A DNA stretch of 64,000 bases from Volucribacter psittacicida (GCF_004339025.1 NZ_SMFT01000005.1:62001-126000); one strand, 5' to 3'. Positions 47,224 to 57,475 are shown, counted from the stretch's first letter. Notes: a model not told the origin generated them from the letters alone. Translations and numbers: made by a program.

Positions 47224-50200
47224 ATGACAGAACAACATAACACAGCGAAAACAGACAATAAACATCGTAAAAAAACTTGGTGTCGCCGTATTCTTTGCGG
47301 AATAAGTGCGGTCATTATTAGCTTTATTTTTATTCTGCTTTTATTGCTAATGACAAGCCGAGGTCAAGTGGCACTTATTAAACTGAGTGATAAATGGTTA
47401 GACAGTTTAAGCATTGGCAATGTAAGCGGTGGCTTACAAGAAGGGCTAGTGCTAGAAAATGTGCATTATCGCACCGAAGGGATTGAGGTTACCCTTGCTC
47501 AAGGACGTTTACAACTTGATTTGCATTGTTTATGGCAACGAAAAATTTGCCTACAAGATCTTAGTTTAAACCAGCCACAAATTCATATTGATACCGCTTT
47601 TTTATCTTCTGATGAGACAGAAACCAATGCTGATACAACAATGCAACGGATTGATTTACCCATTAGTTTACAAGCGGATCATCTCGCCATTGAACAATTA
47701 TTACTTCATATTGATAACCAACAAATTAGCTTGGCAACATTCAAAAGTGCGGTCAGTTTAAATAATGAATCTGGTTTAACCCTTGCACCAACAGAAATTC
47801 GTCAGTTACAGATTCATCAACAAGTAGCCCCCACTACCGAATTGGATTTAACTGACAGCCACTCTAATCCAACAACCCCTACAGATTGGCAACAAATAGA
47901 ACAGCGTTTACAACAACCGCTCTTAGCTAATTTAGCTCAAGTGCAGCTGCCTTTTGATTTCCATATTGTGAATATTGAAGGGACAAATTGGTCTTATCAA
48001 CAAACCGATGGCGAACAGGTTTTACAACAGATTACGGTACCAACATTGCAACTACAAGCAAAAGCTGTTGATGATAATGTTCAATTAAACACCTTAGTGA
48101 TTAATAGCTCCTTGGGCAATCTTGAAGGAACGGGGCAAATTCAATTACAACAAGATTTCCCACTGGATTTTCATCTTAATAGCACCCTTAATGCGATAAA
48201 AAATGAACAACAGGTTTTATTGCCAGACACCAAACTTGCCCTACATTTAACAGGCAATCTGCTTAAACAAACCCAATTGTCTCTCATTAGCCAAGGGGGC
48301 TTAAAGGCTGAACTCAATGCACAAGCGGAACTTAATCAAGCGAAAACGCCTTTTCAACTACAATTTAACCTCTCTGATTGGCGTTATCCGGCAAGTGGCA
48401 AAGATCCTTTAACGACCAAGGGGATTCAATTATTAGCACAGGGTAATCTCTTGGATTATCATCTTGATTTTAATGGACAAGTACAAGGAATGGGCATACC
48501 CAAAGCACAGCTGGCTATGGGCTTACAAGGCGGATTAACCCAAGCACAAATTAAACAATTTCTGCTAAAAACCCTTGGCGGAAGTATGGAAATGAACGGT
48601 GAACTTGATTGGCATAAGGGTTTAGCTTGGCAAAATGATTTGACTATTCAGCAAATCAATAGTGCAGAATTAAGCCAAGATTGGCGAGCCTTATTATCAG
48701 GTCAACTCAGTACCACAGGCTATGCTCATACAGATGATTGGCAAATTGCAGTAAACAAACTCAATTTACAAGGGCGTATTAATGGGCAACCCTTAGATCT
48801 GCAAGGTCATTTTACCGCTAACAAAAGTGAATTAATCAATATTCCACAATTTGTACTGAATTATGGTAAAAACAGCCTGCATTTACAAGGGCATTTAAAT
48901 CAGCAATCAGATTTAAAACTGGAGATCAATGCCCCTAATTTAACAGGTTTATTGCCCCATTTATCCGCGAATTTAATGGGCTATATGAATATTAAAGGCG
49001 ATATTAATGAGCCTAATGTAGATATTGATTTAGCTGGTAAAAATATTCGTTTTCAACAGCTTTCCATTGCGGATATTCGTCTCACAAGTCATATTACAAG
49101 CCAACAACAGATTCAAGGTAATCTTGATCTTAGCTTACGCCAATTTCAATTTGATGAGATAAAACTCAACTCAGCCCAATTACAGTTAAGTGGTAATGAA
49201 CAACAACATCAATTACAATTACGCTCACAAGGGCAACCTTTCTATGCCAACTTAGATCTCAGTGGGCATTTTTCTCGTGCAGAGCAAACTTGGCAAGGTG
49301 ATCTTAAACATCTCGATATTCATTCTCCGATAGGGCAGATAAGTAATAACAAAGCCATTACCATTGACTATCATCATCTTGATCTCTTAGCAACGGTGTC
49401 TCCTCATTGTTGGGATAACCCTAATCTTGAACTTTGTTTTTCAAAACCTTTGACACTCGGCGAAAATGGCGAAATTCATTTCACTATTCCACGCTTAAAC
49501 CTTGCCATTGTCAATCAGCTTACCGAACAAGCTAATTTACTCAAAGGGCAATTAACCAGCCAAGGACAAGTCAGCTGGTTTACTGATAAGCCCCTTGATT
49601 TAACGCTAAAAATTGAAGGCAAAAATCTCGCATTAAATCAAAAAATTGATTACCGTTCCTTTGATTTAGCAATGACATCATTGAGTTTAGATACTCGCTT
49701 GCAAGAAAATAATCTAACGGTCAATACGGCATTACAATTAGCGAATAATGGGCGATTAAATACTAACCTACAGATTAACGATATTGCACAGCGTCGTCAG
49801 TTAGGGGGAACATTGGTATTAGATCAGCTTAATTTAGCCTTATTCGATCAATTATTAACCCGTGGCGATAGTATCAAAGGCGAGTTAAATGCTAATTTAC
49901 GTTTTGCTGGAGATTTGCAAGCGCCTTTGCTCAACGGCAAAATTGAACTTGACCAATTAAAACTTGCGATGATCGCCCTTCCCGTGCCTATTACTAACGG
50001 ACAATTAGCCATTCAATTCAACGGCAATAGTTCTAGCTTACAGGGGATGATCGAAAGCGAAAATAATAACCGCTTAAACTTAGAGGGATCGGCAAGTTGG
50101 CGTGATTTAGAACGTTGGACGGCGGAAGTCAGTGCGAAAGCCAATGAGTTTGAAGTGGATATTCCTAATATGGCGCGTTTGCGTATTAGCCCCGATATTC

Positions 50201-51099
50201 AGGTTTCTGCTACACCAAAATTATTAAGTCTCTCAGGTGAAGTGAATATTCCTTGGGCAAGAATTAATATTGAACAACTCCCAGAAAGTGCGGTATCCGT
50301 CAGTAGTGATGAAGTGATTTTAGATAAAACACCTACAGCTAAAATCAATCTTCCTCGCCAAACAGAACAGCCAGCAGGAATGTTAATACAATCGGATTTA
50401 AAAATTCAGATTGGCGATAATGTACAACTTGATGCTTATGGATTAAAAACAGGGCTAAAAGGTATCCTATCCGTTCGACAAGAAAAAGGAAATTTAGGGT
50501 TATATGGTCAAATTAATCTACAAAATGGTCGTTATAGTTCCTTTGGGCAAGATTTGCTTATTCGTAAAGGGCAAATTAGTTTCTCTGGTTTACCCTCTCA
50601 ACCTTTATTGAATATTGAAGCGATTAGAAATCCTGAAGTGATGGAAGACAGTAGCGTTACTGCTGGTGTGAAAGTCGTGGGATTAGCAGACTCTCCTGAA
50701 GTGACCATTTTTTCTGAACCAAGTATGTCGCAAGATCAAGCCTTATCCTATTTATTAACGGGGCGTTCATTAGAAAACAGCGGCGAAGCCGGCTCGGGTA
50801 GCTCAGTAGGGGCAGCACTCTTGGGGCTAGGTTTAGCGAAAAGTGGTAAATTGATTGGCGGAATCGGAGAAACCTTTGGGATTCAAGATCTCAATTTAGG
50901 CACACAAGGTATTGGCGATAGCTCACAGGTTGTTGTCAGTGGATACATTACACCAAGATTACAAGTTAAATACGGCGTAGGGCTTTTTGATGGCTTAGCC
51001 GAATTTACCGTAAAATATCGCCTAATGCCACGCTTATATTTACAATCCGTTTCTGGCGTAAACCAAGCCTTTGATATATTGTATCAATTTGAATTCTAA
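47224..51099 (+). CDS. tamB: Translocation and assembly module subunit TamB
   Basis: The 1291-residue protein has an N-terminal membrane anchor (about residues 25-47) followed by a very long beta-helical, AsmA-like body. The C-terminal DUF490 domain (about 930-1291) is clear: LYGQINLQNGRYSSFGQ, DQALSYLLTGRSL and QVKYGVGLFDGLAEFTVKYR. It is slightly longer than E. coli TamB (1259). Like other TamB proteins it probably bridges the two membranes and aids phospholipid transport to the outer membrane. Three uptake signals lie in the gene. Confidence 0.94.
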   Translation: MTEQHNTAKTDNKHRKKTWCRRILCGISAVIISFIFILLLLLMTSRGQVALIKLSDKWLDSLSIGNVSGGLQEGLVLENVHYRTEGIEVTLAQGRLQLDLHCLWQRKICLQDLSLNQPQIHIDTAFLSSDETETNADTTMQRIDLPISLQADHLAIEQLLLHIDNQQISLATFKSAVSLNNESGLTLAPTEIRQLQIHQQVAPTTELDLTDSHSNPTTPTDWQQIEQRLQQPLLANLAQVQLPFDFHIVNIEGTNWSYQQTDGEQVLQQITVPTLQLQAKAVDDNVQLNTLVINSSLGNLEGTGQIQLQQDFPLDFHLNSTLNAIKNEQQVLLPDTKLALHLTGNLLKQTQLSLISQGGLKAELNAQAELNQAKTPFQLQFNLSDWRYPASGKDPLTTKGIQLLAQGNLLDYHLDFNGQVQGMGIPKAQLAMGLQGGLTQAQIKQFLLKTLGGSMEMNGELDWHKGLAWQNDLTIQQINSAELSQDWRALLSGQLSTTGYAHTDDWQIAVNKLNLQGRINGQPLDLQGHFTANKSELINIPQFVLNYGKNSLHLQGHLNQQSDLKLEINAPNLTGLLPHLSANLMGYMNIKGDINEPNVDIDLAGKNIRFQQLSIADIRLTSHITSQQQIQGNLDLSLRQFQFDEIKLNSAQLQLSGNEQQHQLQLRSQGQPFYANLDLSGHFSRAEQTWQGDLKHLDIHSPIGQISNNKAITIDYHHLDLLATVSPHCWDNPNLELCFSKPLTLGENGEIHFTIPRLNLAIVNQLTEQANLLKGQLTSQGQVSWFTDKPLDLTLKIEGKNLALNQKIDYRSFDLAMTSLSLDTRLQENNLTVNTALQLANNGRLNTNLQINDIAQRRQLGGTLVLDQLNLALFDQLLTRGDSIKGELNANLRFAGDLQAPLLNGKIELDQLKLAMIALPVPITNGQLAIQFNGNSSSLQGMIESENNNRLNLEGSASWRDLERWTAEVSAKANEFEVDIPNMARLRISPDIQVSATPKLLSLSGEVNIPWARINIEQLPESAVSVSSDEVILDKTPTAKINLPRQTEQPAGMLIQSDLKIQIGDNVQLDAYGLKTGLKGILSVRQEKGNLGLYGQINLQNGRYSSFGQDLLIRKGQISFSGLPSQPLLNIEAIRNPEVMEDSSVTAGVKVVGLADSPEVTIFSEPSMSQDQALSYLLTGRSLENSGEAGSGSSVGAALLGLGLAKSGKLIGGIGETFGIQDLNLGTQGIGDSSQVVVSGYITPRLQVKYGVGLFDGLAEFTVKYRLMPRLYLQSVSGVNQAFDILYQFEF

Positions 51100-51111
51100 C
51101 GAGTATTGAAT

Positions 51112-52677
51112 ATGAATGATTTATTTCCTCAAGCACAAGCATTACTAAACCATCATCATAATGAAGGACGAGAAATTGCCGCCATTGATCTGGGCTCCAA
51201 CAGTTTTCATCTGATTATTGCCCGTATTATTAATGGCTCAATCCAAATCCTCTCAAGGCTTAAACAAAAAGTAAGGCTTGCGGAAGGACTTGATGAAAAT
51301 AATATATTAAGCCAAGCCGCCATTGAACGAGGTGTACAATGCCTTGCCTTATTTGCAGAACGATTACAAGGATTCTCCGCAGAGGATATTAATGTTGTTG
51401 GCACCTATACCTTACGCCAAGCCGTTAATAAACAACAATTTCTTGATCAAGCTAGCCAAGTATTTCCCTACCCAATTCACATTATCAGTGGACAAACCGA
51501 AGCAAAAATCATCTATGCAGGGGCTTCTCATACTCAGCCAGAAACAGGACGTAAATTTGTGGTAGATATTGGTGGCGGTTCAACGGAAATGATCATCGGC
51601 GACGGTTTCACGCCTTTAGTCGCAGAGAGCCGCCATATGGGTTGTGTGAGTTTTGCCAAACAATTTTTTCCACAGGGAGCAATTTCACTTGAAAATTTTG
51701 AACGAGCCTACCAAACAGCGCTAAGTAAAATTGAAGATTTAAGTTTTGATTATCAACAACTCGGTTGGCAATCGGTACTAGGTTCTTCTGGTACCATTAA
51801 AACCGTAAGCCAAGTGATCAGTGCCAATATTGATAAAACGGGCATTATTACCCCCCAATACCTTGAGCAATTAACCAAACAAGTGTTACAAGTGGATAAT
51901 ATGGATAAGCTACAATTAGCTGGGCTGATTGAAGAACGGGCTGATGTATTTGTCCCTGGATTAGCTATCCTAAAAGCCGTCTTCCACACCTTCAATATTC
52001 AACAAATGCGTTACTCCGACGGTGCTTTACGAGAAGGTGTTATTTATAGCCTAGAAAAAACCTTTCAAGTAAGCAATATCCGCCAGCGTACCGCAACAGG
52101 TTTAATGGAGCAATTTAATATTGACGAACATCAAGCCTACCGTGTTTACCAAAGTGCCAAATTATTAAGCCAGCACTATTGCCAATGGAAGACCGCTATC
52201 CTTAGCCAAGAGATGAAAAGTATCCTTTTATGGGCGGCACAATTACACGAAGTGGGCATTGTCATCAATCATCGTGGGCTTACCAAACATTCCAGCTATA
52301 TTCTACAGCACTGTGAATTACCGGGATTTGATAAAGAGCAACAAGCTCTACTTGCCACATTAGTACGTTACCACACAGGCCCATTAAATCGGCGTAAAAT
52401 TCCTAAATTTGCTCGCTATCAAGATCTTGATGTCCTTGCTCTCATTCGCTTATTACGTTTAGCGGTAATTTTCAACAAATCTCGACAAGCCACAGAATAT
52501 ACCGATAAAATTTCATTAAAAATTAACCGCACTTTACTAGAATGGCAACTCACCTTACCGCAAGATTACCTAGAACGTAACCCTTTAATTTTCAATGAAC
52601 TAGAAACGGAACAAAAATGGTTAAGTCATAAGAGTGCATTGCGTTTATCTTTAATGATTAAGGAAATTCAAATATAA
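51112..52677 (+). CDS. ppx: Exopolyphosphatase Ppx
   Basis: The start is ATG 51112 (MNDLFPQ), giving 521 residues. AIDLGSNSFHLIIAR near residue 24 and VDIGGGSTEMIIG near 147 are the two phosphate-binding motifs of the Ppx/GppA fold; SDGALREGVIY leads into the C-terminal HD-like domain (LHEVGIVINHRGLTKHSSYIL). The similarity over the whole length is to E. coli Ppx rather than GppA. It degrades polyphosphate and may act on pppGpp. Confidence 0.92.
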   Translation: MNDLFPQAQALLNHHHNEGREIAAIDLGSNSFHLIIARIINGSIQILSRLKQKVRLAEGLDENNILSQAAIERGVQCLALFAERLQGFSAEDINVVGTYTLRQAVNKQQFLDQASQVFPYPIHIISGQTEAKIIYAGASHTQPETGRKFVVDIGGGSTEMIIGDGFTPLVAESRHMGCVSFAKQFFPQGAISLENFERAYQTALSKIEDLSFDYQQLGWQSVLGSSGTIKTVSQVISANIDKTGIITPQYLEQLTKQVLQVDNMDKLQLAGLIEERADVFVPGLAILKAVFHTFNIQQMRYSDGALREGVIYSLEKTFQVSNIRQRTATGLMEQFNIDEHQAYRVYQSAKLLSQHYCQWKTAILSQEMKSILLWAAQLHEVGIVINHRGLTKHSSYILQHCELPGFDKEQQALLATLVRYHTGPLNRRKIPKFARYQDLDVLALIRLLRLAVIFNKSRQATEYTDKISLKINRTLLEWQLTLPQDYLERNPLIFNELETEQKWLSHKSALRLSLMIKEIQI

Positions 52678-52750
52678 CCGCCCCACTTCAAAAGAACATA
52701 AATAATGCTATACTGCATTTACATATCATTACAAAAAATAGGAGGAAATA

Positions 52751-52858
52751 ATGTTTTTTCTAGGCTTTATCTTAGGTGCGATGTCCGCCGTAGTATTACA
52801 ACAATTCTTAAAACAATATTCTATTGTTAAAAAAGGAGATAAATCAAATGATGAATAA
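52751..52858 (+). CDS. 35-residue single-span membrane protein
   Basis: ATG 52751 with a strong ribosome site (AGGAGGAAATA) opens a short frame coding MFFLGFILGAMSAVVLQQFL then KQYSIVKKGDKSNDE. It has one membrane helix followed by a charged tail. Its last eleven bases overlap the start of the SPFH-domain gene, whose ribosome site lies inside this frame, so the two are probably translated together. I do not recognise a family. The strong start signal and coupling make it a likely real gene. Confidence 0.65.
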   Translation: MFFLGFILGAMSAVVLQQFLKQYSIVKKGDKSNDE

Positions 52859-53771
52859 AAAATTAACCATTGGTTCCATAATATTGGCTGTCTTATTACT
52901 TAGCATTGGCATATTAACAAGTTTATCCATTTATTCGGTTGATGCAGGAGAAACCGCGATTGTCACGCGTTATGGCGAAATTGTTGACACCAAAACCTCA
53001 GGGCTAAATTGGAAATCTCCAGTAGAAGATGTCACCTTCTTTTCAACACGAGAAGCTAAAATTGAATTTGGTGAATTTGACAAAAGAACAGGCGATGTCA
53101 TCGCCGGATTATCCGCTTATACCTCTGACCGCCAAACCGCAACGGTAGCACTTACCTTAACTTACCAAATTACCAATCCCGAACAAGTCTATACGAAATA
53201 TAAAACCACAGACAATATGTTGAATACATTAGTTGCCCCTCGCGTAAGACAGCAACTTGAAATTGTCTTTAGTAAATATACTGCGATGACCGCTGTGGAA
53301 CGAAGAGGAGAATTTGCCACCGCCTTACGCAAAGAAATTGCAGATATTTTCAAAGGATACCCTCTAACAATTAACGATGTCCAATCTGTTTTTAATTTTT
53401 CAAAAGAATATGAGCGAATGATCGAGGATAGTGTTAATAAAGATGTCGCCGTAAGAAATCAAGAAAGACAAACTCGCATTGCACAAGAACAAGCACGAGA
53501 GGCAGAAGTAAGAGCTGAATCTGAAGCAAGAATAAAAATCACTCAAGCAGAAGCATTAGCCAAAGAAAAAACATTACAAGCTGATGCCGAAGCTCATGCA
53601 ATTCGCGTGAAAGGTGAAGCAGAAGCGGCTAGCGCAAGAGCATTAGCAGAAGCCTTATCCAAAAACCAAGATCTTGTTGCATTAAAAACAGCTGAAAAAT
53701 GGAACGGAGTATTACCAACCTATATTCCACAAGGTACCGTTATGCCATTTGTGCAATTACCACAGAAATAA
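52848..53771 (+). CDS. SPFH/Band 7 domain membrane protein (prohibitin/HflC-like)
   Basis: I choose ATG 52848 (MMNKKLTIG), nine bases after GGAG, giving 307 residues. An N-terminal membrane helix (about 8-28) precedes an SPFH domain (about 32-195) beginning VDAGETAIVTRYGEI. A long charged coiled coil follows (about 200-275), rich in Glu, Ala and Arg, and the C-terminus ends YIPQGTVMPFVQLPQK. Such proteins form large ring or cage assemblies in the inner membrane and often control proteases such as FtsH. It is not a standard hflK-hflC pair; its partner appears to be the 35-residue protein upstream. Confidence 0.85.
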   Translation: MMNKKLTIGSIILAVLLLSIGILTSLSIYSVDAGETAIVTRYGEIVDTKTSGLNWKSPVEDVTFFSTREAKIEFGEFDKRTGDVIAGLSAYTSDRQTATVALTLTYQITNPEQVYTKYKTTDNMLNTLVAPRVRQQLEIVFSKYTAMTAVERRGEFATALRKEIADIFKGYPLTINDVQSVFNFSKEYERMIEDSVNKDVAVRNQERQTRIAQEQAREAEVRAESEARIKITQAEALAKEKTLQADAEAHAIRVKGEAEAASARALAEALSKNQDLVALKTAEKWNGVLPTYIPQGTVMPFVQLPQK

Positions 53772-53783
53772 GAGGGATAATTA

Positions 53784-53856
53784 TATAGTCGTTTCAATTA
53801 GAAATAAGATAAAAAAGTACGGTAAGACTTACTAACGTTAAAGAGAAACGACTATA
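53784..53856. repeat. Dispersed palindrome, 73-base copy with insert
   Basis: TATAGTCGTTTC (53784-53795) and GAAACGACTATA (53845-53856) are exact inverted ends enclosing 49 bases. The interior has a decayed uptake signal (AAGTACGGT) and a short dyad around AACGTT. It lies between the convergent ends of the SPFH gene and narP. Confidence 0.8.
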
Positions 53857-53875
53857 TTATTGAAATACAAAAAGA

Positions 53876-54514
53876 TTAAGCGACACTTTGCTTCTTATAT
53901 TCTAAGTATAATACCGTTGCGGCAACTCGAGAATGAACATTTAACTTACGTAACAAATTACGGATATGTACTTTTACTGTTTCTTCCGAAATAAATAATT
54001 GCCCAGCAATCTGTTTATTTGATAAACCTGTTGCAATTAACTGTAATACATCCATTTCTCGATCTGTAAGAGAATGGATAGGTTCTTTGTCCGGGTGATT
54101 TTCCAATAACAAACGTTTAACTGTATCACTTAATACGACTTCGCCTTTAGCAATTTTTTTCAACTGCTCAAGTAAAACATCAGGCTCAGTATCTTTGAGC
54201 AAATAACCATCAGCACCTGCTTCAATTAAAGCAAAGATATCCGCTTTCGCATCAGAAACCGTTAAAATAACAATGCGAGCATCAATATTTTCATTACGTA
54301 ATGCTCTAAGTGTATCTAATCCTGATAATCCTTTCATATTGAGATCAAGGATAATAAGGTCAGGATCTTTTTGTAATGCTAATGTAATGCCTTCATTACC
54401 ACTACTCGCTTCTCCTACAACACAAAATTCCTCTTCTAAGTTGACTAATTGTTTAACGCCTCGTCGCATAAGAGGATGATCATCAATAATAAGAATTTTT
54501 GTTTTATTAAGCAT
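53876..54514 (-). CDS. narP: Nitrate/nitrite response regulator NarP
   Basis: The start is ATG 54514 (MLNKTKI), five bases after GGAG, giving 212 residues. The receiver domain has the acidic pair Asp11-Asp12 and the phosphorylation site Asp57 in LIILDLNMKG; Lys near 107 (YLLKDTEPD) completes it. The LuxR-type helix-turn-helix is GLSNKQIAGQLFISEETVKVHI. It is the partner of NarQ and, in Pasteurellaceae, replaces NarL. Likely targets in this window are nap and adhE. Confidence 0.95.
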   Translation of the reverse strand: MLNKTKILIIDDHPLMRRGVKQLVNLEEEFCVVGEASSGNEGITLALQKDPDLIILDLNMKGLSGLDTLRALRNENIDARIVILTVSDAKADIFALIEAGADGYLLKDTEPDVLLEQLKKIAKGEVVLSDTVKRLLLENHPDKEPIHSLTDREMDVLQLIATGLSNKQIAGQLFISEETVKVHIRNLLRKLNVHSRVAATVLYLEYKKQSVA

Positions 54515-54570
54515 ATACTCCACCCTAAATATGTTCTTATAATAGGTTAATCATTAAATATGACCATTAA

Positions 54571-54666
54571 TTATCATCGTTTCAATTTAAGCAACACGCC
54601 GAAGACAGTACAAATAGTACGGAGAGGCGTGTCAACAATGTATTTTTTAAAATGGGACGACGATAA
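54571..54666. repeat. Large composite palindrome in narP/adhE gap
   Basis: Outer arms TTATCATCGTTTCAATTTAA (54571-54590) and TTAAAATGGGACGACGATAA (54647-54666) pair at 16 of 20 positions and resemble the ends of the dispersed palindrome family. Inside, CACGCC (54595-54600) pairs with GGCGTG (54626-54631), and a smaller GTAC dyad lies within that. The 348-base gap 54515-54862 holds this element, the adhE terminator and a small dyad, and no recognisable gene. Confidence 0.65.
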
Positions 54667-54762
54667 TATTATAATTAAATTATGTAGATCTAAATTAAAC
54701 TTAACTATTATATAGCAAATTGACTTAATTGCTATTATAGGACGAATATATTGTTTCAAAAC

Positions 54763-54785
54763 AAAGCCCTCATAACGAGGGCTTT
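54763..54785 (-). terminator. adhE terminator
   Basis: AAAGCCCTC and GAGGGCTTT form a perfect 9-bp stem with a 5-base loop; on the minus strand TGTTTTG follows. It lies about 78 bases after the adhE stop. Confidence 0.75.
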
Positions 54786-54824
54786 AATTAGTAAAATTTT
54801 TGCGATAATCACCGCACTTCTTAT

Positions 54825-54849
54825 TATCGTTTAAAGTAAAACAACGATA
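54825..54849. repeat. Small dyad after adhE, relative of dispersed palindrome
   Basis: TATCGTT (54825-54831) and AACGATA (54843-54849) are complementary around an 11-base loop, directly after the adhE stop. An uptake signal lies just left at 54811. It may be a minimal relative of the TCGTTTCA family or an independent hairpin. Confidence 0.4.
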
Positions 54850-54862
54850 CTTTAATCAATGA

Positions 54863-57475
54863 TTAAAATTCTTCACCATAATAGGCTTTTGTTAGAATTT
54901 CCTCCATATCTTCCACCACAGGTAAACGAGGGTTTGCTGGAGAGCATTGATCTTCAAAAGCAGCTAATGCAATAGTACGACGAGCTGCAAGCCATTCTTG
55001 TTCCTCAATTCCCTGCTGTTTAAAGGACATTTTAATTCCCACTTTAGCCGCTAAATCGTGGCAGGCTTTGGCATAAGAGGCAACCCCTTCTTCAGGCGTG
55101 GCACAAGGTAAACCCAGCATACGAGCGATTTCTTGATATTTAACGTCTGCTTTATAATAGTTATATTTCGGCCAAGTAGAGGTTTTGGTCGGTTTTGTGC
55201 CATTATAACGAATCACATAAGGCATTAAGATAGCATTGGTGCGTCCATGTGGTGTATGGAAACGTCCACCAATTTTATGGGCTAAAGAGTGATTCATACC
55301 TAAGAACGCATTAGCAAATGCCATACCAGCAATGGTTGAGGCATTGTGCATTTTTTCTCTCGCCTCAGGATCTTTGTGATTCACTGATAACTCAAGGTAC
55401 TCAAAGACTAACTTAATGGCTTGTAATGCGAGACCGTCCGTAAAATCATTGGCTAATACTGAAACATAAGCCTCCGTTGCGTGGGTTAATACATCCAAGC
55501 CTGTATCCGCCGCCACATGAGCTGGTACGCTCATCACTAAAGCAGGATCAACAATGGCAATGGTTGGCGTTAAAGAATAATCCGCAATTGGATATTTTTT
55601 GTCGCCCTCAGTAATTACCGCAAATGGCGTTACCTCTGATCCTGTACCCGATGTAGTTGGAATACCAATAAATTTGGCTTTACGTCCTAATTGTGGGAAT
55701 TTAAAGGCACGTTTACGAATATCCATAAATTTCTGTACAAGATCGCGGAAATCTACTTCAGGTTGTTCATAGAATAACCACATCACTTTTGCTGCGTCCA
55801 TGGCGGAACCGCCCCCTAAAGCAATAATGGTGTCAGGTTGATAACTGCGTAATAATTCTACCCCTCGACGTACTGTGGCAATAGAGGGATCTGGCTCAAC
55901 ATCGGCAAAGAGCTGGTAAGTAACATGATTACCTCGTGCGGTAATTTGTTTCGCAATTTTCTCCACAAAACCTAAATCAACCATTGTTCTATCAGTAACA
56001 ATTACAACCCTTTCTAGCCCTTTCATAGATTGTAAATATTGAATTGAATCACGTTCAAAATAGATTTTTGACGGGACTTTGAACCATTGCATATTATTTC
56101 TCCGTCTGCCCACTCGTTTAATATTTAATAAATTCACCGCACTAACATTATTGCCCACTGAGTTTTTACCATAAGAACCACAACCTAGGGTCAATGAAGG
56201 TAGGAAAGAATTATAAACATCACCAATCCCCCCGAAAGTAGAAGGCGAATTCCAAATTACCCGAATGGCTTTTACTCGTTCGCCATAAGCCTTTGCGATC
56301 TCGGCATCATTGGTATGAATTGCCGCAGAATGCCCTAAACCATGGAAATTCACCATTGCCTCAGATAAAGCAAAGCCTTGCTCTATAGAATGGGATTTTA
56401 ATAAAGCTAAAACAGGGGATAATTTTTCACGGGTAAGTGGTTCTTTTTCGCCCACTTCAGCACATTCCGCTACCAAAATATTGGTTTTAGCTGGTACAGT
56501 AAAACCTGCTTGTTCCGCAATCCACGCAGCAGGTTTGCCCACTACATTGGCATTTAATTTCGCACCAGCACAATTTTTGCTATTTGCTTTAACACCGAAA
56601 ATAAATTCTTCTAATAGTGCCTTTTCTTTTTTGTTCACAAAATAAACACCATAAGACTTCATTTCTGCTACAAATTCTTGATAAACTTCTTGATCCACGA
56701 TCGCCGCTTGTTCTGAAGCACAAATCATACCGTTATCAAAGGATTTAGACATCACAATATCATGCACAGCTTGCTTGATATTGGCAGTTTTTTCCACATA
56801 AGCAGGCACATTCCCTGCACCAACCCCTAACGCAGGTTTACCACAAGAATATGCCGCCTCAACCATCGCATTGCCACCCGTAGCCAGAATCGTTGCAATA
56901 CCCGGGTGCTTCATTAATGCGGAAGTTCCTTCCATTGAAGGCTTTTCAATCCATTGAATACAATCTACAGGTGCGCCTGCGGCAACAGCCGCCTCATAAA
57001 CCACACGAGCCGCATGAGCAGAAGATTGTTGAGCGGAAGGATGAAAAGCAAAAATAATAGGGTTACGGGTTTTTAATGCGATAAGAGATTTAAAAATGGC
57101 GGTGGAGGTTGGGTTGGTGGTTGGTGTAATACCGCAAATTACGCCAACAGGATCAGCGATTTCTGTAATGCCTGTTACATCGTCCTCGCTAATAATTCCT
57201 ACGGTTTTGAGATGCCGCATATTATTGACAACATACTCACAAGCAAACAGGTTTTTGGTCGCTTTATCCTCAAACACCCCTCGTCCTGTTTCTTCATAAG
57301 CATGCATAGCTAATACACCATGTTGATCAAGGGCTGCTACTGAAGCCTTAGCCACAATATAATCCACCTGCTCTTGATTAAGCTGGCGAAATGCCTCTAA
57401 AGCCACTAAGCCTTTTTCAACCAAAGTATTCACTTCAGCCTGTGCAGGCGAAGGGTTATGATCTAGATTACCCAT
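54863..57475 (-). CDS. adhE: Bifunctional aldehyde-alcohol dehydrogenase AdhE
   Basis: The 870-residue enzyme has an N-terminal CoA-dependent aldehyde dehydrogenase (about 1-440) with the catalytic Cys in NGMICASEQ, and a C-terminal iron-dependent alcohol dehydrogenase (about 450-870) with GGGSAMDAAKVMW and the metal histidines in NHSLAHKIGGRFHTPHGRTNA. It converts acetyl-CoA to ethanol in two NADH-linked steps during fermentation and forms spirosomes in E. coli. A perfect FNR box lies about 110 bases upstream. Confidence 0.97.
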   Translation of the reverse strand: MGNLDHNPSPAQAEVNTLVEKGLVALEAFRQLNQEQVDYIVAKASVAALDQHGVLAMHAYEETGRGVFEDKATKNLFACEYVVNNMRHLKTVGIISEDDVTGITEIADPVGVICGITPTTNPTSTAIFKSLIALKTRNPIIFAFHPSAQQSSAHAARVVYEAAVAAGAPVDCIQWIEKPSMEGTSALMKHPGIATILATGGNAMVEAAYSCGKPALGVGAGNVPAYVEKTANIKQAVHDIVMSKSFDNGMICASEQAAIVDQEVYQEFVAEMKSYGVYFVNKKEKALLEEFIFGVKANSKNCAGAKLNANVVGKPAAWIAEQAGFTVPAKTNILVAECAEVGEKEPLTREKLSPVLALLKSHSIEQGFALSEAMVNFHGLGHSAAIHTNDAEIAKAYGERVKAIRVIWNSPSTFGGIGDVYNSFLPSLTLGCGSYGKNSVGNNVSAVNLLNIKRVGRRRNNMQWFKVPSKIYFERDSIQYLQSMKGLERVVIVTDRTMVDLGFVEKIAKQITARGNHVTYQLFADVEPDPSIATVRRGVELLRSYQPDTIIALGGGSAMDAAKVMWLFYEQPEVDFRDLVQKFMDIRKRAFKFPQLGRKAKFIGIPTTSGTGSEVTPFAVITEGDKKYPIADYSLTPTIAIVDPALVMSVPAHVAADTGLDVLTHATEAYVSVLANDFTDGLALQAIKLVFEYLELSVNHKDPEAREKMHNASTIAGMAFANAFLGMNHSLAHKIGGRFHTPHGRTNAILMPYVIRYNGTKPTKTSTWPKYNYYKADVKYQEIARMLGLPCATPEEGVASYAKACHDLAAKVGIKMSFKQQGIEEQEWLAARRTIALAAFEDQCSPANPRLPVVEDMEEILTKAYYGEEF

